DNA of 39,883 nucleotides from contig CAZPQQ010000024.1 in NCBI GenBank assembly GCA_964588665.1, positions 1 through 39,883 of the forward strand, written 5' to 3'. The position numbers and the translations under genes were made by a program. This stretch comes from UBA2160 sp964588665 (GTDB lineage Bacteria > Chloroflexota > Dehalococcoidia > Lucifugimonadales > UBA1123). This document shows, piece by piece, positions 1 to 6,990 of the stretch (position 1 is the stretch's first letter; every line of letters begins with the position of its first letter). The notes beneath the pieces are model-generated. The model saw only the letters and a program-made list of their open reading frames with translations, was not told where the DNA came from and did not search any database.

Positions 1-4
1 GGTC

Positions 5-121
5 TTAGGCTCGGCCGTGAACGGCCAGAGCCTCCGGGTGCCGGTCGTCGTTGAACGTGCGGTGGCCTCGGTTCGCCTGGGGCGAATCTGCCTCAGGCAT
101 GATCTTTAGGCCGAGCCTGAG
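5..121. repeat. Inverted-repeat-bounded intergenic element, locus 1
   Basis: The stretch is bounded by 13-base inverted repeats (CTTAGGCTCGGCC at 5-17, partner at 109-121) that match at 12 of 13 positions. Inside are a hairpin around 14-27 (TGGCCG-type stem) and a second one around 75-99. Read on the minus strand it carries the same blocks in the same order as the tandem element at 17481-17615: GGCTCGGCCTAAAGA, CCGAGGCCAC, then CTCTGGCCGTTCACGGCC. Two insertions of about 30 bases separate the blocks here. I infer a dispersed MITE- or REP-like family. There is no coding content, and the element may begin slightly before the window. Confidence 0.6.
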
Positions 122-139
122 ACGTTCAGACGAAAACAG

Positions 140-170
140 CAAGGGCCCCGGCTTTTTGCCGGGGCCCTTG
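140..170 (-). terminator. Intrinsic terminator of groES-groEL
   Basis: A perfect 13-bp GC-rich stem (CAAGGGCCCCGGC and its complement) closes a 5-base loop, 24 bases beyond the groEL stop. On the minus strand it is followed by CTGTTTTCG, a short T tract. Stem length, position and T tract fit a rho-independent terminator for the leftward chaperonin operon. Confidence 0.85.
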
Positions 171-194
171 CGATTCAGTCCTTAGAACAGGGGA

Positions 195-1811
195 CTAGTA
201 GTCCATCGGAGGCATCGGAGGAGCTCCGCTGGCGCCTTCCTTCTCCGGTACGTCGGTGATCAGCGACTCGGTGGTGAGCACCATCGCGGCGACGCTGGCG
301 GCGTTTTCGATGGCCGCGCGCGTTACCTTCGCTGGGTCCATGATCCCCTTCTCCAGAAGGTGGCCCCATTCGCCGAGTTCGGCGTCGTATCCCCAGTCGC
401 CTTCGCTCTCCAGGCTAGCGGCCAAGATGACCTCGCCCGACACGCCCGTGTTCTCGGAAATGAGCTTGATCGGATACTCAAGCGACCTGGCGAGCACATT
501 CGCGCCCGTTGCCTCGTCACCGCGCAAGTTGAGGCCGTCGAGGGCTGCACGGGCTCGGATGACGGCTAGGCCGCCACCGGGCACGATTCCCTCTTCGACC
601 GCTGCTCGCGTGGCGGAGAGAGCGTCTTCGACACGGTTCTTCTTCTCTTTGAGCTCGACCTCGGTGGCCGCGCCGACCTTGATGATCGCCACGCCGCCAG
701 AAAGCTTGGCCAGGCGCTCCTGGAGCTTCTCGCGGTCGAAATCTGAGGTGGTCTCGTCAACCTGGGCTTTGATCTGGTTGATCCTGCCCTGGATGGCGTC
801 TTCTTCGCCGGCGCCGTCCACGAACGTCGTCTCCTCTTTGGTCGAGACGATGCGGCGGGCCCTGCCGAGGTCCTCGACGGAGACCGTGTCCAGCTTGCGA
901 CCGACCTCTTCGCTGATGACCACGCCGCCGGTCAGGATCGCCATGTCTTCGAGCATCGCCTTGCGGCGGTCGCCGAAGCCGGGCGCCTTGACGGCGAGGC
1001 AGCTCAGGGTGCCTCGGAGCTTGTTGACGACGAGAGTAGCTAGCGCTTCGCCCTCAACGTCTTCGGCAACGATGACGACGTTCTTGCCGACCTGGAGGAT
1101 CTTCTCCAGCGCGGGCAGGATGTCGGAGACAGCCGAGATCTTCTTGTCGGTGATGAGAATGTAAGGATCGTCGATCGTGGATTCCATCCGCTCCTGGTCC
1201 GAGATGAAGTAAGGAGAGATGTATCCGCGGTCGATCTGCATGCCCTCGACGAACTCTTGCTCGTAGGACAGGCCCTTGGACTCTTCGACGGTGATGACGC
1301 CGTCCTTGCCCACCTTCTCCATGACGTCGGCGATCAGGTTGCCCATCTCGTCGTCATGAGCCGAAAGGGAGGCGACCTGCGCGATCTGGGTTCGGCCTTC
1401 GACCGGTGTGGACATGTCTTCGACAGCGGCGCGAAGCGCCACAACGCCCTTTTCGATGCCACGCTTGAGGGCCATGGGGTTGGCGCCTGCCGCGATGTTC
1501 TTGAAGCCTTCTTGGATGATGGCCTGCGCCAATACGGTGGCGGTGGTAGTGCCGTCGCCAGCCACGTCGTTGGTCTTGCTGGCGGCTTCCTTGAGGAGCT
1601 GGGCGCCCATGTTCTCGAACGGGTCTTCAAGCTCGATCTCTTTGGCGATCGTCACGCCGTCGGAGCAAACCTGGGGTGGGCCGAACTTCTTGTCCAGTAC
1701 TACGTTACGACCCCTTGGGCCGAGTGTGACGCCCACGGTGCTGGCCATGGTGTCGATTCCACGCTTCATCGAGGCTCGCGCCTCTTCACTGAAGGTTAAC
1801 TGCTTTGCCAT
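195..1811 (-). CDS. groL: Chaperonin GroEL (60 kDa, Hsp60)
   Basis: This is the 538-residue ATP-dependent chaperonin subunit that forms double seven-membered rings and folds cytosolic proteins with GroES. Length and family signatures fit throughout: TLGPRGRNVVLDKKFG near the N-terminus, the GDGTTTATVLA nucleotide-site segment, KAPGFGDRRKAML in the middle, and VEEGIVPGGG before the final third. The ATG at 1811 is preceded by a perfect AGGAGG at 1817-1822. It lies 38 bases downstream of groES and is transcribed with it. The C-terminus ends in a Pro/Met-rich tail (PPMPPMDY) instead of the usual Gly-Gly-Met repeat, a mild departure from the common form. Confidence 0.98.
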   Translation of the reverse strand: MAKQLTFSEEARASMKRGIDTMASTVGVTLGPRGRNVVLDKKFGPPQVCSDGVTIAKEIELEDPFENMGAQLLKEAASKTNDVAGDGTTTATVLAQAIIQEGFKNIAAGANPMALKRGIEKGVVALRAAVEDMSTPVEGRTQIAQVASLSAHDDEMGNLIADVMEKVGKDGVITVEESKGLSYEQEFVEGMQIDRGYISPYFISDQERMESTIDDPYILITDKKISAVSDILPALEKILQVGKNVVIVAEDVEGEALATLVVNKLRGTLSCLAVKAPGFGDRRKAMLEDMAILTGGVVISEEVGRKLDTVSVEDLGRARRIVSTKEETTFVDGAGEEDAIQGRINQIKAQVDETTSDFDREKLQERLAKLSGGVAIIKVGAATEVELKEKKNRVEDALSATRAAVEEGIVPGGGLAVIRARAALDGLNLRGDEATGANVLARSLEYPIKLISENTGVSGEVILAASLESEGDWGYDAELGEWGHLLEKGIMDPAKVTRAAIENAASVAAMVLTTESLITDVPEKEGASGAPPMPPMDY

Positions 1812-1849
1812 TTAGTCCTCCTGGCCCCGACTTGTCGGAGCGTCATTGC

Positions 1850-2155
1850 CTACTTCTTGAAGAGGATGTCGTCCTCGCGGAGCACCAAATACTCGGTGTC
1901 GCCTTCTTTGTATTCGGTGCCGGAGTACTTCGAGTAGACGACGGTGTCGCCCACCTGGACCTCCATGGCAACCCTCTCGCCCGCGTCGTTCAACCGGCCA
2001 GGGCCGGTGGCGACCACAACACCTTCTTGGGGCTTTTCTTTCGCCGTGTCGGGAATGTAGATTCCTCCGGCGCTCACTTGCTCATCGGATTCCTGCGGTT
2101 CTATGACCACCCGGTTTCCGAGAGGCTTGAACGAAACGTTCGTGCCTGTAGCCAT
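1850..2155 (-). CDS. groS: Co-chaperonin GroES (10 kDa)
   Basis: This 101-residue lid protein caps the GroEL ring during the ATP-driven folding cycle. The family pattern is complete: FKPLGNRVVIEP at the start, the mobile loop (SAGGIYIPDTAKEKPQEG), then GDTVVYSKYSGTEYK, with LREDDIL near the end. The ATG at 2155 has a GAGGAGG ribosome site nine bases upstream. It is the first gene of the groES-groEL operon, behind a sigma70-type promoter and a CIRCE-like operator, so it is probably repressed by HrcA and induced by heat. The hrcA gene is not in the window. Confidence 0.97.
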   Translation of the reverse strand: MATGTNVSFKPLGNRVVIEPQESDEQVSAGGIYIPDTAKEKPQEGVVVATGPGRLNDAGERVAMEVQVGDTVVYSKYSGTEYKEGDTEYLVLREDDILFKK

Positions 2156-2202
2156 GCTTTCGAGACCTCCTCGCGTGTCTTGATCTGCTTTGAATTCGCG
2201 CG

Positions 2203-2229
2203 TTAGCAGTCGGCCTAGCGGACTGCCAA
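2203..2229 (-). promoter_or_regulatory. CIRCE-like operator (HrcA site) of groES-groEL
   Basis: TTAGCAGTC, nine bases, GACTGCCAA. The consensus CIRCE is TTAGCACTC-N9-GAGTGCTAA, so 15 of 18 arm bases match with exactly the canonical spacing. The C-to-G change in the left arm is matched by G-to-C in the right arm, so the dyad is kept. It sits just downstream of the predicted transcription start and 48 bases upstream of groES, a usual CIRCE position. Confidence 0.8.
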
Positions 2230-2235
2230 AACAGA

Positions 2236-2265
2236 ATGATAACGGAGTGATTTCGTGGGTGTCAA
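2236..2265 (-). promoter_or_regulatory. Sigma70-type promoter of groES-groEL
   Basis: On the minus strand TTGACA (2260-2265) is followed after 18 bases by TATCAT (2236-2241). The predicted start falls at about 2229, on the edge of the CIRCE-like operator, so a bound repressor would block initiation. Confidence 0.75.
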
Positions 2266-2311
2266 ATTACTGGGCGAACCGGGTTGTCGGCGGCCTGTTG
2301 TGATCGCCGGA

Positions 2312-2341
2312 TTGACGGTTGCGAGGCGCCGGAGATATCAT
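2312..2341 (+). promoter_or_regulatory. Sigma70-type promoter of the UbiA-family gene
   Basis: TTGACG (2312-2317), 18 bases, TATCAT (2336-2341). Spacing and -10 hexamer are the same as in the divergent groES promoter. The predicted start near 2348 excludes the most upstream possible start codon (2284) and supports translation from 2383. Confidence 0.6.
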
Positions 2342-2382
2342 CCGGCAAGCGTGATCAGATCTCGAACGGAGGTCATTTCGAA

Positions 2383-3288
2383 TTGGGCGCCACACCCGTC
2401 GCAATTCTGAGGACGATGCGTCCGCGGCAATGGATAAAAAACCTGTTGGTCTTCCTCGCGCTCTTCTTCACTTTGAATGAAGCCTGGACCCTCGACGATC
2501 TGTCCACGGCCTTTGAGTTCGTCGGGCGTGGCGTCGGCGCCCTGGTGGTGTTTTGCGCCCTGTCCGGCGCGGTCTACATCGTCAACGACGTCACGGACGC
2601 CGAGAGCGACCGAGCGCATCCACGCAAGAGACAACGGCCGATCGCATCGGGCGCCCTCTCGGCCGCGCCCGCAATGGTCGCCGCCATCGTGTTGATCGCG
2701 GTTGCCCTCGGCGGCGCCTTCGTGCTCGAGCCTTGGTTCGGCGGAGTTTCGGTCGCTTACGTGCTCACCACGTTGGCGTACTCATTCGCGCTCAAGTCGG
2801 TGATCCTCGTGGACGTGTTCGCCATCGCGGCCGGGTTCGTGCTGAGGGTCGTGGCGGGCGCTGCCGTGTTGAGCGTGCCGATTTCGCCGTGGCTGTACCT
2901 TTGCACCGGATTAGGAGCGCTCTACATCGCTCTGTCCAAACGAAGGAGCGAGCTCGCGTCGGCAGGCGACGCTGCCGCCGACCAGCGTGACATCCTTGGC
3001 CGATACACTTTAGGGTTGCTGGACCAACTGTCCGGCGTCGTCGCCACATCGGCCATGATCAGCTACTCGCTGTACACGTTCACCGCCCCGAACCTGCCCG
3101 ACAACCACGCGATGATGTTGACCATCCCTTTCGTGGGCTACGGGCTTTTTCGGTATATGTACCTGGTGCACAGCCGCAATCTTGGGGAGAACCCGGAAGA
3201 TATCATACTGACCGACTATCCGATGATGGCATCAATCGCGCTGTGGGTGGCCACCGCCGCGTGGGTCTTGTTGGCGTTCCGGGGTTAG
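2383..3288 (+). CDS. UbiA-family decaprenyl-phosphate phosphoribosyltransferase-like protein
   Basis: This is a polytopic membrane prenyltransferase of the UbiA superfamily, about 301 residues. It has the Asp-rich NDxxDxxxD motif (near residue 68) that binds Mg-diphosphate, about eight hydrophobic segments, and two segments typical of the DPPR-synthase branch: LRPRQWIKNLL-like at the N-terminus and ALSKRRSEL in the second half. Members of that branch transfer 5-phosphoribosyl diphosphate onto a polyprenyl phosphate, making the precursor of lipid-linked arabinose or related envelope sugars. I prefer the TTG at 2383: GGAGGT lies nine bases upstream and the predicted transcription start is just before it. 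The frame stays open to 2284. The gene is divergent from groES, and no other arabinan gene is nearby, so the substrate is inferred from family only. Confidence 0.85.
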   Translation: MGATPVAILRTMRPRQWIKNLLVFLALFFTLNEAWTLDDLSTAFEFVGRGVGALVVFCALSGAVYIVNDVTDAESDRAHPRKRQRPIASGALSAAPAMVAAIVLIAVALGGAFVLEPWFGGVSVAYVLTTLAYSFALKSVILVDVFAIAAGFVLRVVAGAAVLSVPISPWLYLCTGLGALYIALSKRRSELASAGDAAADQRDILGRYTLGLLDQLSGVVATSAMISYSLYTFTAPNLPDNHAMMLTIPFVGYGLFRYMYLVHSRNLGENPEDIILTDYPMMASIALWVATAAWVLLAFRG

Positions 3289-3337
3289 GCGCCGCGCCAG
3301 CCCGTTGGCTCAACTCTCATGCTACCGCGAGGAGCCT

Positions 3338-3910
3338 TTATCTTGGTTCAACGTGGCCATCGAATTCTTCGAATGCCCGATCAAAGCCATCGGGTGTGGT
3401 CGCAATCACGTAAGGCCTGGCCAACCTGACGAAGTCCGAATCGGATGTGATCAGAATGTCGCATCCGTAGTGGAGCGCCGTTGCCAAATGAAGACTGTCG
3501 GCCGCATCCAGATTGGTTGACGCGCAGACATCTTCAGCTCTGTTCTGCAAGCCTTCAGTGAATGCAGGGAATGTCACGGCTGGCAAGCGGGTCAGCATAG
3601 CCGCATGCAGGCTTTCGTAAACCTCATTGAGCTCTTGCCTGGTAAGTGCATCCCTCCCGGTACGCCTGGCGCCGACGCGTCGTTGGATCTGGAAGAATGT
3701 GAATCCCGAAGCAACCATCTTCTCCGCCCACCGATCGGCTTGCTTGGCCTCGATCATTTCTAGAACAGCAAATGGCGATGCGATCATCTGCCAGTTTCGT
3801 TTGATGATGCGGTCATACAATTGAATTGTGGCTTGTCGTCGGTTGTCGACAACGTCCAACAACGCGTTGGTGTCGAGGTAGAGGAGAGGGTCTTGACGTT
3901 CTTCGACCAA
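3338..3910 (-). CDS. PIN-domain protein (VapC-like ribonuclease)
   Basis: A 190-residue PIN-domain protein. It has the acidic metal-binding residues expected: Asp in LYLDTNALLD near the N-terminus, Glu in VLEMIEAK, and the C-terminal DAADSLHLATAL and ITSDSDF segments with the remaining Asp residues. PIN domains of this size are usually toxin endoribonucleases (VapC type) or tRNA/rRNA nucleases. The start is a TTG at 3910, since the first strand of the fold begins nine residues later. It has no ribosome site of its own and lies two bases after the stop of a 47-codon basic ORF, which suggests translational coupling. A classical VapB antitoxin is not evident. Confidence 0.8.
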   Translation of the reverse strand: MVEERQDPLLYLDTNALLDVVDNRRQATIQLYDRIIKRNWQMIASPFAVLEMIEAKQADRWAEKMVASGFTFFQIQRRVGARRTGRDALTRQELNEVYESLHAAMLTRLPAVTFPAFTEGLQNRAEDVCASTNLDAADSLHLATALHYGCDILITSDSDFVRLARPYVIATTPDGFDRAFEEFDGHVEPR

Positions 3911-3912
3911 CG

Positions 3913-4056
3913 CTAAGAAACCCGGCGGCGCCGTGGTGGAGGTTTGGGCGGAGTCTTTCGCCGTTTGATTGGCGGGTTGCGCGCCTTTGGTTTTGGCGTT
4001 GCTCTCCGTGACGTTTCTGATCGAGCTGTTCCTGTCTCGCTAGTGTGGTGGACCAC
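3913..4056 (-). CDS. Small basic Pro/Arg/Lys-rich protein upstream of the PIN gene
   Basis: A 47-residue ORF with no family I recognise. It starts at a GTG (4054-4056) with a perfect AGGAGG eight bases upstream (4065-4070) and stops two bases before the PIN gene's TTG. The composition is striking: the last 25 residues are almost only Pro, Lys, Arg and Ala, ending in RRRRVS. It could be an unusual antitoxin or RNA-binding peptide, or a leader ORF serving only to couple translation. The good ribosome site and tight junction are seen directly; the function is unknown. Confidence 0.45.
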   Translation of the reverse strand: MVHHTSETGTARSETSRRATPKPKARNPPIKRRKTPPKPPPRRRRVS

Positions 4057-4143
4057 TTCGCAATCCTCCTTTCCTAATGATTCCATCTTCCATGAGTTGA
4101 GCCTGTAATGCAACATCCTTCGGTAGCCCGAACAGCCTCCCTG

Positions 4144-4152
4144 TGCTACACT
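4144..4152 (+). promoter_or_regulatory. Possible extended -10 promoter of the EMO-like gene
   Basis: TGCTACACT is an extended -10 (TGn plus TACACT), 45 bases before the chosen ATG. No convincing -35 is seen 16 to 19 bases upstream. Confidence 0.35.
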
Positions 4153-4197
4153 CCGACAGGCGTCGAGCGACCCATATTTTCGGCGCAGGAGCGGGCG

Positions 4198-6228
4198 ATG
4201 GCACCACCGGAAAATCTGTTTGGCGTGATCCCGATCTGGCTGGCCGTCTATGCTTTGTCGGCGTTCTCGTTTTCGGCTGCCGGGTACATCCTGTGGCGTC
4301 GCGTCTTCAGGCTCGTCATGATCGGCAAACGGCCCGACCGATTCACTCCGCCGATCAAGCGCCTTATCCCGGCCGCGTCGATCGTCGTGGCCCAACTCAA
4401 GGTTCTCCAGAGCGTCTCGATACGAGACCGGGGCGGACTCACCCACGCGTTCATCTTCTGGGGATTCATGTCGTTTTCAGCGAGTTACGGCCTGTTCATA
4501 TGGGCGGACTCCGCTTGGCGGCCGTTCTCGGAGAAAGTGCTGACCGAACGAGGCGTGGAGGTGTTCGGTTTCTACCTGGACGTGCTGGCAACGGTCTTCT
4601 TCTTCGTGCTCGTGTGGGTCGCGGTGCGGCGATGGGTGGTCAAGCCCAATCGCCTGTCGTTTGATCTGACGCAGAAGAAAGAATCAGGTTACATTCTGAT
4701 ACTGATAGGTCTGCTGATGGCGTTCACTTTGCTGACCGAAGGGGCGTATGTCGCTTCCGGCGGCGAAGGACCGCACTCGAAAGCTCCGGTGGGCAAGGCG
4801 ATAGGCGAGGTGATGCTCGACGTCGGAATCGACGGCGACCTGGCCAACGGACTTCAGAGCTTGTTCTGGTGGCTGCACCTCGGCATAATCCTGGGTTTCG
4901 CCATGTACATCCCTCTGTCGAAGCATATGCACCTGGTTGGAGCGCCGTTGAACTGGTACACGCGCTCGCTGGAGCCCCGCGGTACGCTGATGACTCCGAC
5001 AGACCTCGAGACCGCGGAGGTGTTCGGCGCCAGCCGGGTCCAGGACTTCACGTGGCGTGAGCTCCTCGACGGCTACGCATGCGCGGTCTGCGGGCGCTGC
5101 TCCGATGCTTGCCCCGCCAACATCACCGGCAAGATTTTGTCGCCGATGCACATCGTCGAAGGCATGAAAGAGCACATACTGGAGACGGGTCCGGGCATCT
5201 TGAATGGAGAAGACGTTCAAGTCGAGAAGCCGTTGATAGGCACTTGGGTTCAGGAAGAAGCTCTGTGGGACTGTTTGACGTGCGGCGCCTGCATGCGCGA
5301 GTGCCCCGTTGGCGTCGAACACATCAACAGCATCGTGGACATGCGTCGCTACCTCGTCATGGAGCAGGCCAGCATGCCCGAAACGGCCCAGAACGCTCTG
5401 CTGAGCATGGAGCAACGCGGCCACCCGTGGCGCGGGACGACATACTCGCGCACCGACTGGGCTGAGGGTCTGGACGTCAAACTCATGGCGGACCACCCTG
5501 ACGCGGAAGTGTTGTTCTGGGTCGGTTGCACCGGCGCTCTCGAACAGAGGAGTCAGGCCATCGCCAGGTCGATGGCGTCGGTCCTCAAGCGGGCGGGAGT
5601 GGACTTCGCCATCCTCGGCACGGAGGAGACTTGCAGCGGCGACCCGGCCCGCCGAATGGGCAACGAGTACCTCTACCAGATGCTCGCCCAGCAGAACATC
5701 GAGACCATGAACGGCTACAACGTGAAAAAGGTCGTGACAATCTGCCCGCACTGCTTCAACAACATCAAGAACGAATACCCGCACTTAGGCGGCGAATACG
5801 AAGTGCTCCACTACACGGAGTTCGTCGCCGAGCTCATCGAGAACGGAAAGATCAAGCCCGTTGCGACGATCCAGTCGACCGTGGCGTACCACGACTCCTG
5901 CTACCTCGGCCGTCACAACGACGTCTACGACCCGCCCCGCGAGATCGCCAATGCCATACCCGGGCTTGAGCTTGTCGAGATGGAGAAGCGGCGCGAGCGA
6001 GGCTTCTGCTGCGGGGCCGGCGGTGGCCACATGTGGATCGAAGAGAGCCGCGGCCAGCGCGTGAACCACGCCCGCACGGAGCAGTTCCTGGAGACCTCCG
6101 CTGACACCATCGGCGTGTCGTGCCCGTACTGCCTTCAGATGTTCGAGGAAGGAATCGGCGCACAAGGCCTGGAAGGCCAGAAACAGGCCAAAGACCTGTT
6201 GGAGATACTCGACGAAAGCTTGACGTAG
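4198..6228 (+). CDS. Membrane iron-sulfur oxidoreductase, EMO/HdrD-like
   Basis: A 676-residue fusion. Residues 1 to about 280 hold several transmembrane helices resembling the haem b NarI-type domain. Then come two 4Fe-4S motifs (CAVCGRCSDACP near 297 and CLTCGACMRECP near 360) and two CCG cysteine-rich domains of the heterodisulfide reductase D type, whose ends read ICPHCFNN and RGFCCGAGGGHMW. This arrangement is that of EtfAB:(methyl)menaquinone oxidoreductase (EMO), which passes electrons from electron-transfer flavoprotein to quinone in fatty-acid oxidation. The assignment is inference, since no etf genes are in the window. The ATG at 4198 is preceded by AGGAG, with an extended -10 upstream; the frame is open from 4108. 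Confidence 0.85.
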   Translation: MAPPENLFGVIPIWLAVYALSAFSFSAAGYILWRRVFRLVMIGKRPDRFTPPIKRLIPAASIVVAQLKVLQSVSIRDRGGLTHAFIFWGFMSFSASYGLFIWADSAWRPFSEKVLTERGVEVFGFYLDVLATVFFFVLVWVAVRRWVVKPNRLSFDLTQKKESGYILILIGLLMAFTLLTEGAYVASGGEGPHSKAPVGKAIGEVMLDVGIDGDLANGLQSLFWWLHLGIILGFAMYIPLSKHMHLVGAPLNWYTRSLEPRGTLMTPTDLETAEVFGASRVQDFTWRELLDGYACAVCGRCSDACPANITGKILSPMHIVEGMKEHILETGPGILNGEDVQVEKPLIGTWVQEEALWDCLTCGACMRECPVGVEHINSIVDMRRYLVMEQASMPETAQNALLSMEQRGHPWRGTTYSRTDWAEGLDVKLMADHPDAEVLFWVGCTGALEQRSQAIARSMASVLKRAGVDFAILGTEETCSGDPARRMGNEYLYQMLAQQNIETMNGYNVKKVVTICPHCFNNIKNEYPHLGGEYEVLHYTEFVAELIENGKIKPVATIQSTVAYHDSCYLGRHNDVYDPPREIANAIPGLELVEMEKRRERGFCCGAGGGHMWIEESRGQRVNHARTEQFLETSADTIGVSCPYCLQMFEEGIGAQGLEGQKQAKDLLEILDESLT

Positions 6229-6380
6229 GTGGTGTGGAATCATATCGATCTTTGAGAACAATGCCCTCCAAGATCGAGTCAGGTTGTTGTAATCACAGGC
6301 CAGAACGGTTGAGCTAGCCGCGCGGGGCCCGATTAGCAACAGATCAGCCGGCCTCAACTATCCACCATGGGGGTTCGGCT

Positions 6381-6990
6381 ATGGGAAACGAGCAAGCTCC
6401 TCGGGGTACGTATTGTCCGAGTTGCGGGAAACAGCATACTGGAGAACGCCAGTATTGCGACGAGTGCGGACAAGCCTTGCTCGATACGAGCGGCGCGCGA
6501 CCGCCTGACGCAGCAGGTCAGCATGGTTCGGTCGGGACTGGATGTTCGAATTGCGATCGCCAGCACACGGGGGACAGCAAGTTCTGCAATTGGTGTGGCC
6601 AATTCTTGCTTGCGCCTAACGGAGTCAGACTGGCTGGCATTGGCCAGAGGTTTGTGGCGATGTTGCTTGACGGCATCCTGCTCCTGGTGACTTTGTTCAT
6701 CGGTTACATCGTCTGGTGGCTGATCGTAATTGGCAAAGGGCAGACTCCCGGAAAACAGATCATGGGAATCCGCGCAATCAAAGACTCAGGCATGAAATCA
6801 GGTTGGGGGCGGACATTCGTCAGAGAGTTGCTGGTCAAGAACATCGTGTTCCCATTCCTTTCTGTGTTCACTTTTGGCATTGGTCGGTCTATTGGATTAT
6901 CTCTGGGCTTTGTGGGATAAAGACAGGCAAGTATTGCACGACAAGATGGCAGGAACATTCATAGTACAGGGGCCCCGTTTAGAGATATGA
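6381..6990 (+). CDS. Zinc-ribbon RDD-family membrane protein, frameshifted
   Basis: Two CxxC...CxxC zinc ribbons (about residues 12-30 and 55-72) precede an RDD domain with the Arg-bearing first segment (VRLAGIGQRFVAMLLDG), two hydrophobic helices and the KGQTPGKQIMGI signature. The first frame stops at 6920. The family's usual ending, LDYLWALWDKDRQVLHDKMAG, is present in another frame from about 6880 and runs to a TGA at 6988-6990. Removing one T from the TTTT at 6872-6875 joins the two into a protein of about 202 residues. The joined frame ends in ATGA, overlapping the next gene's ATG, which argues that it is the ancestral frame. RDD proteins are integral membrane proteins, mostly of unknown role. 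Confidence 0.75.

Noticed and set aside
256..1164. 302-codon open frame antisense to groEL
   Set aside because: It is opposite a complete, canonical groEL, Ser-rich in the way antisense frames of GC-rich genes are, and has no motif or ribosome site.
4684..5784. 366-codon open frame antisense to the EMO-like gene
   Set aside because: The plus-strand gene has all its cysteine motifs. The antisense product has no recognisable fold and reflects GC-rich codon bias.
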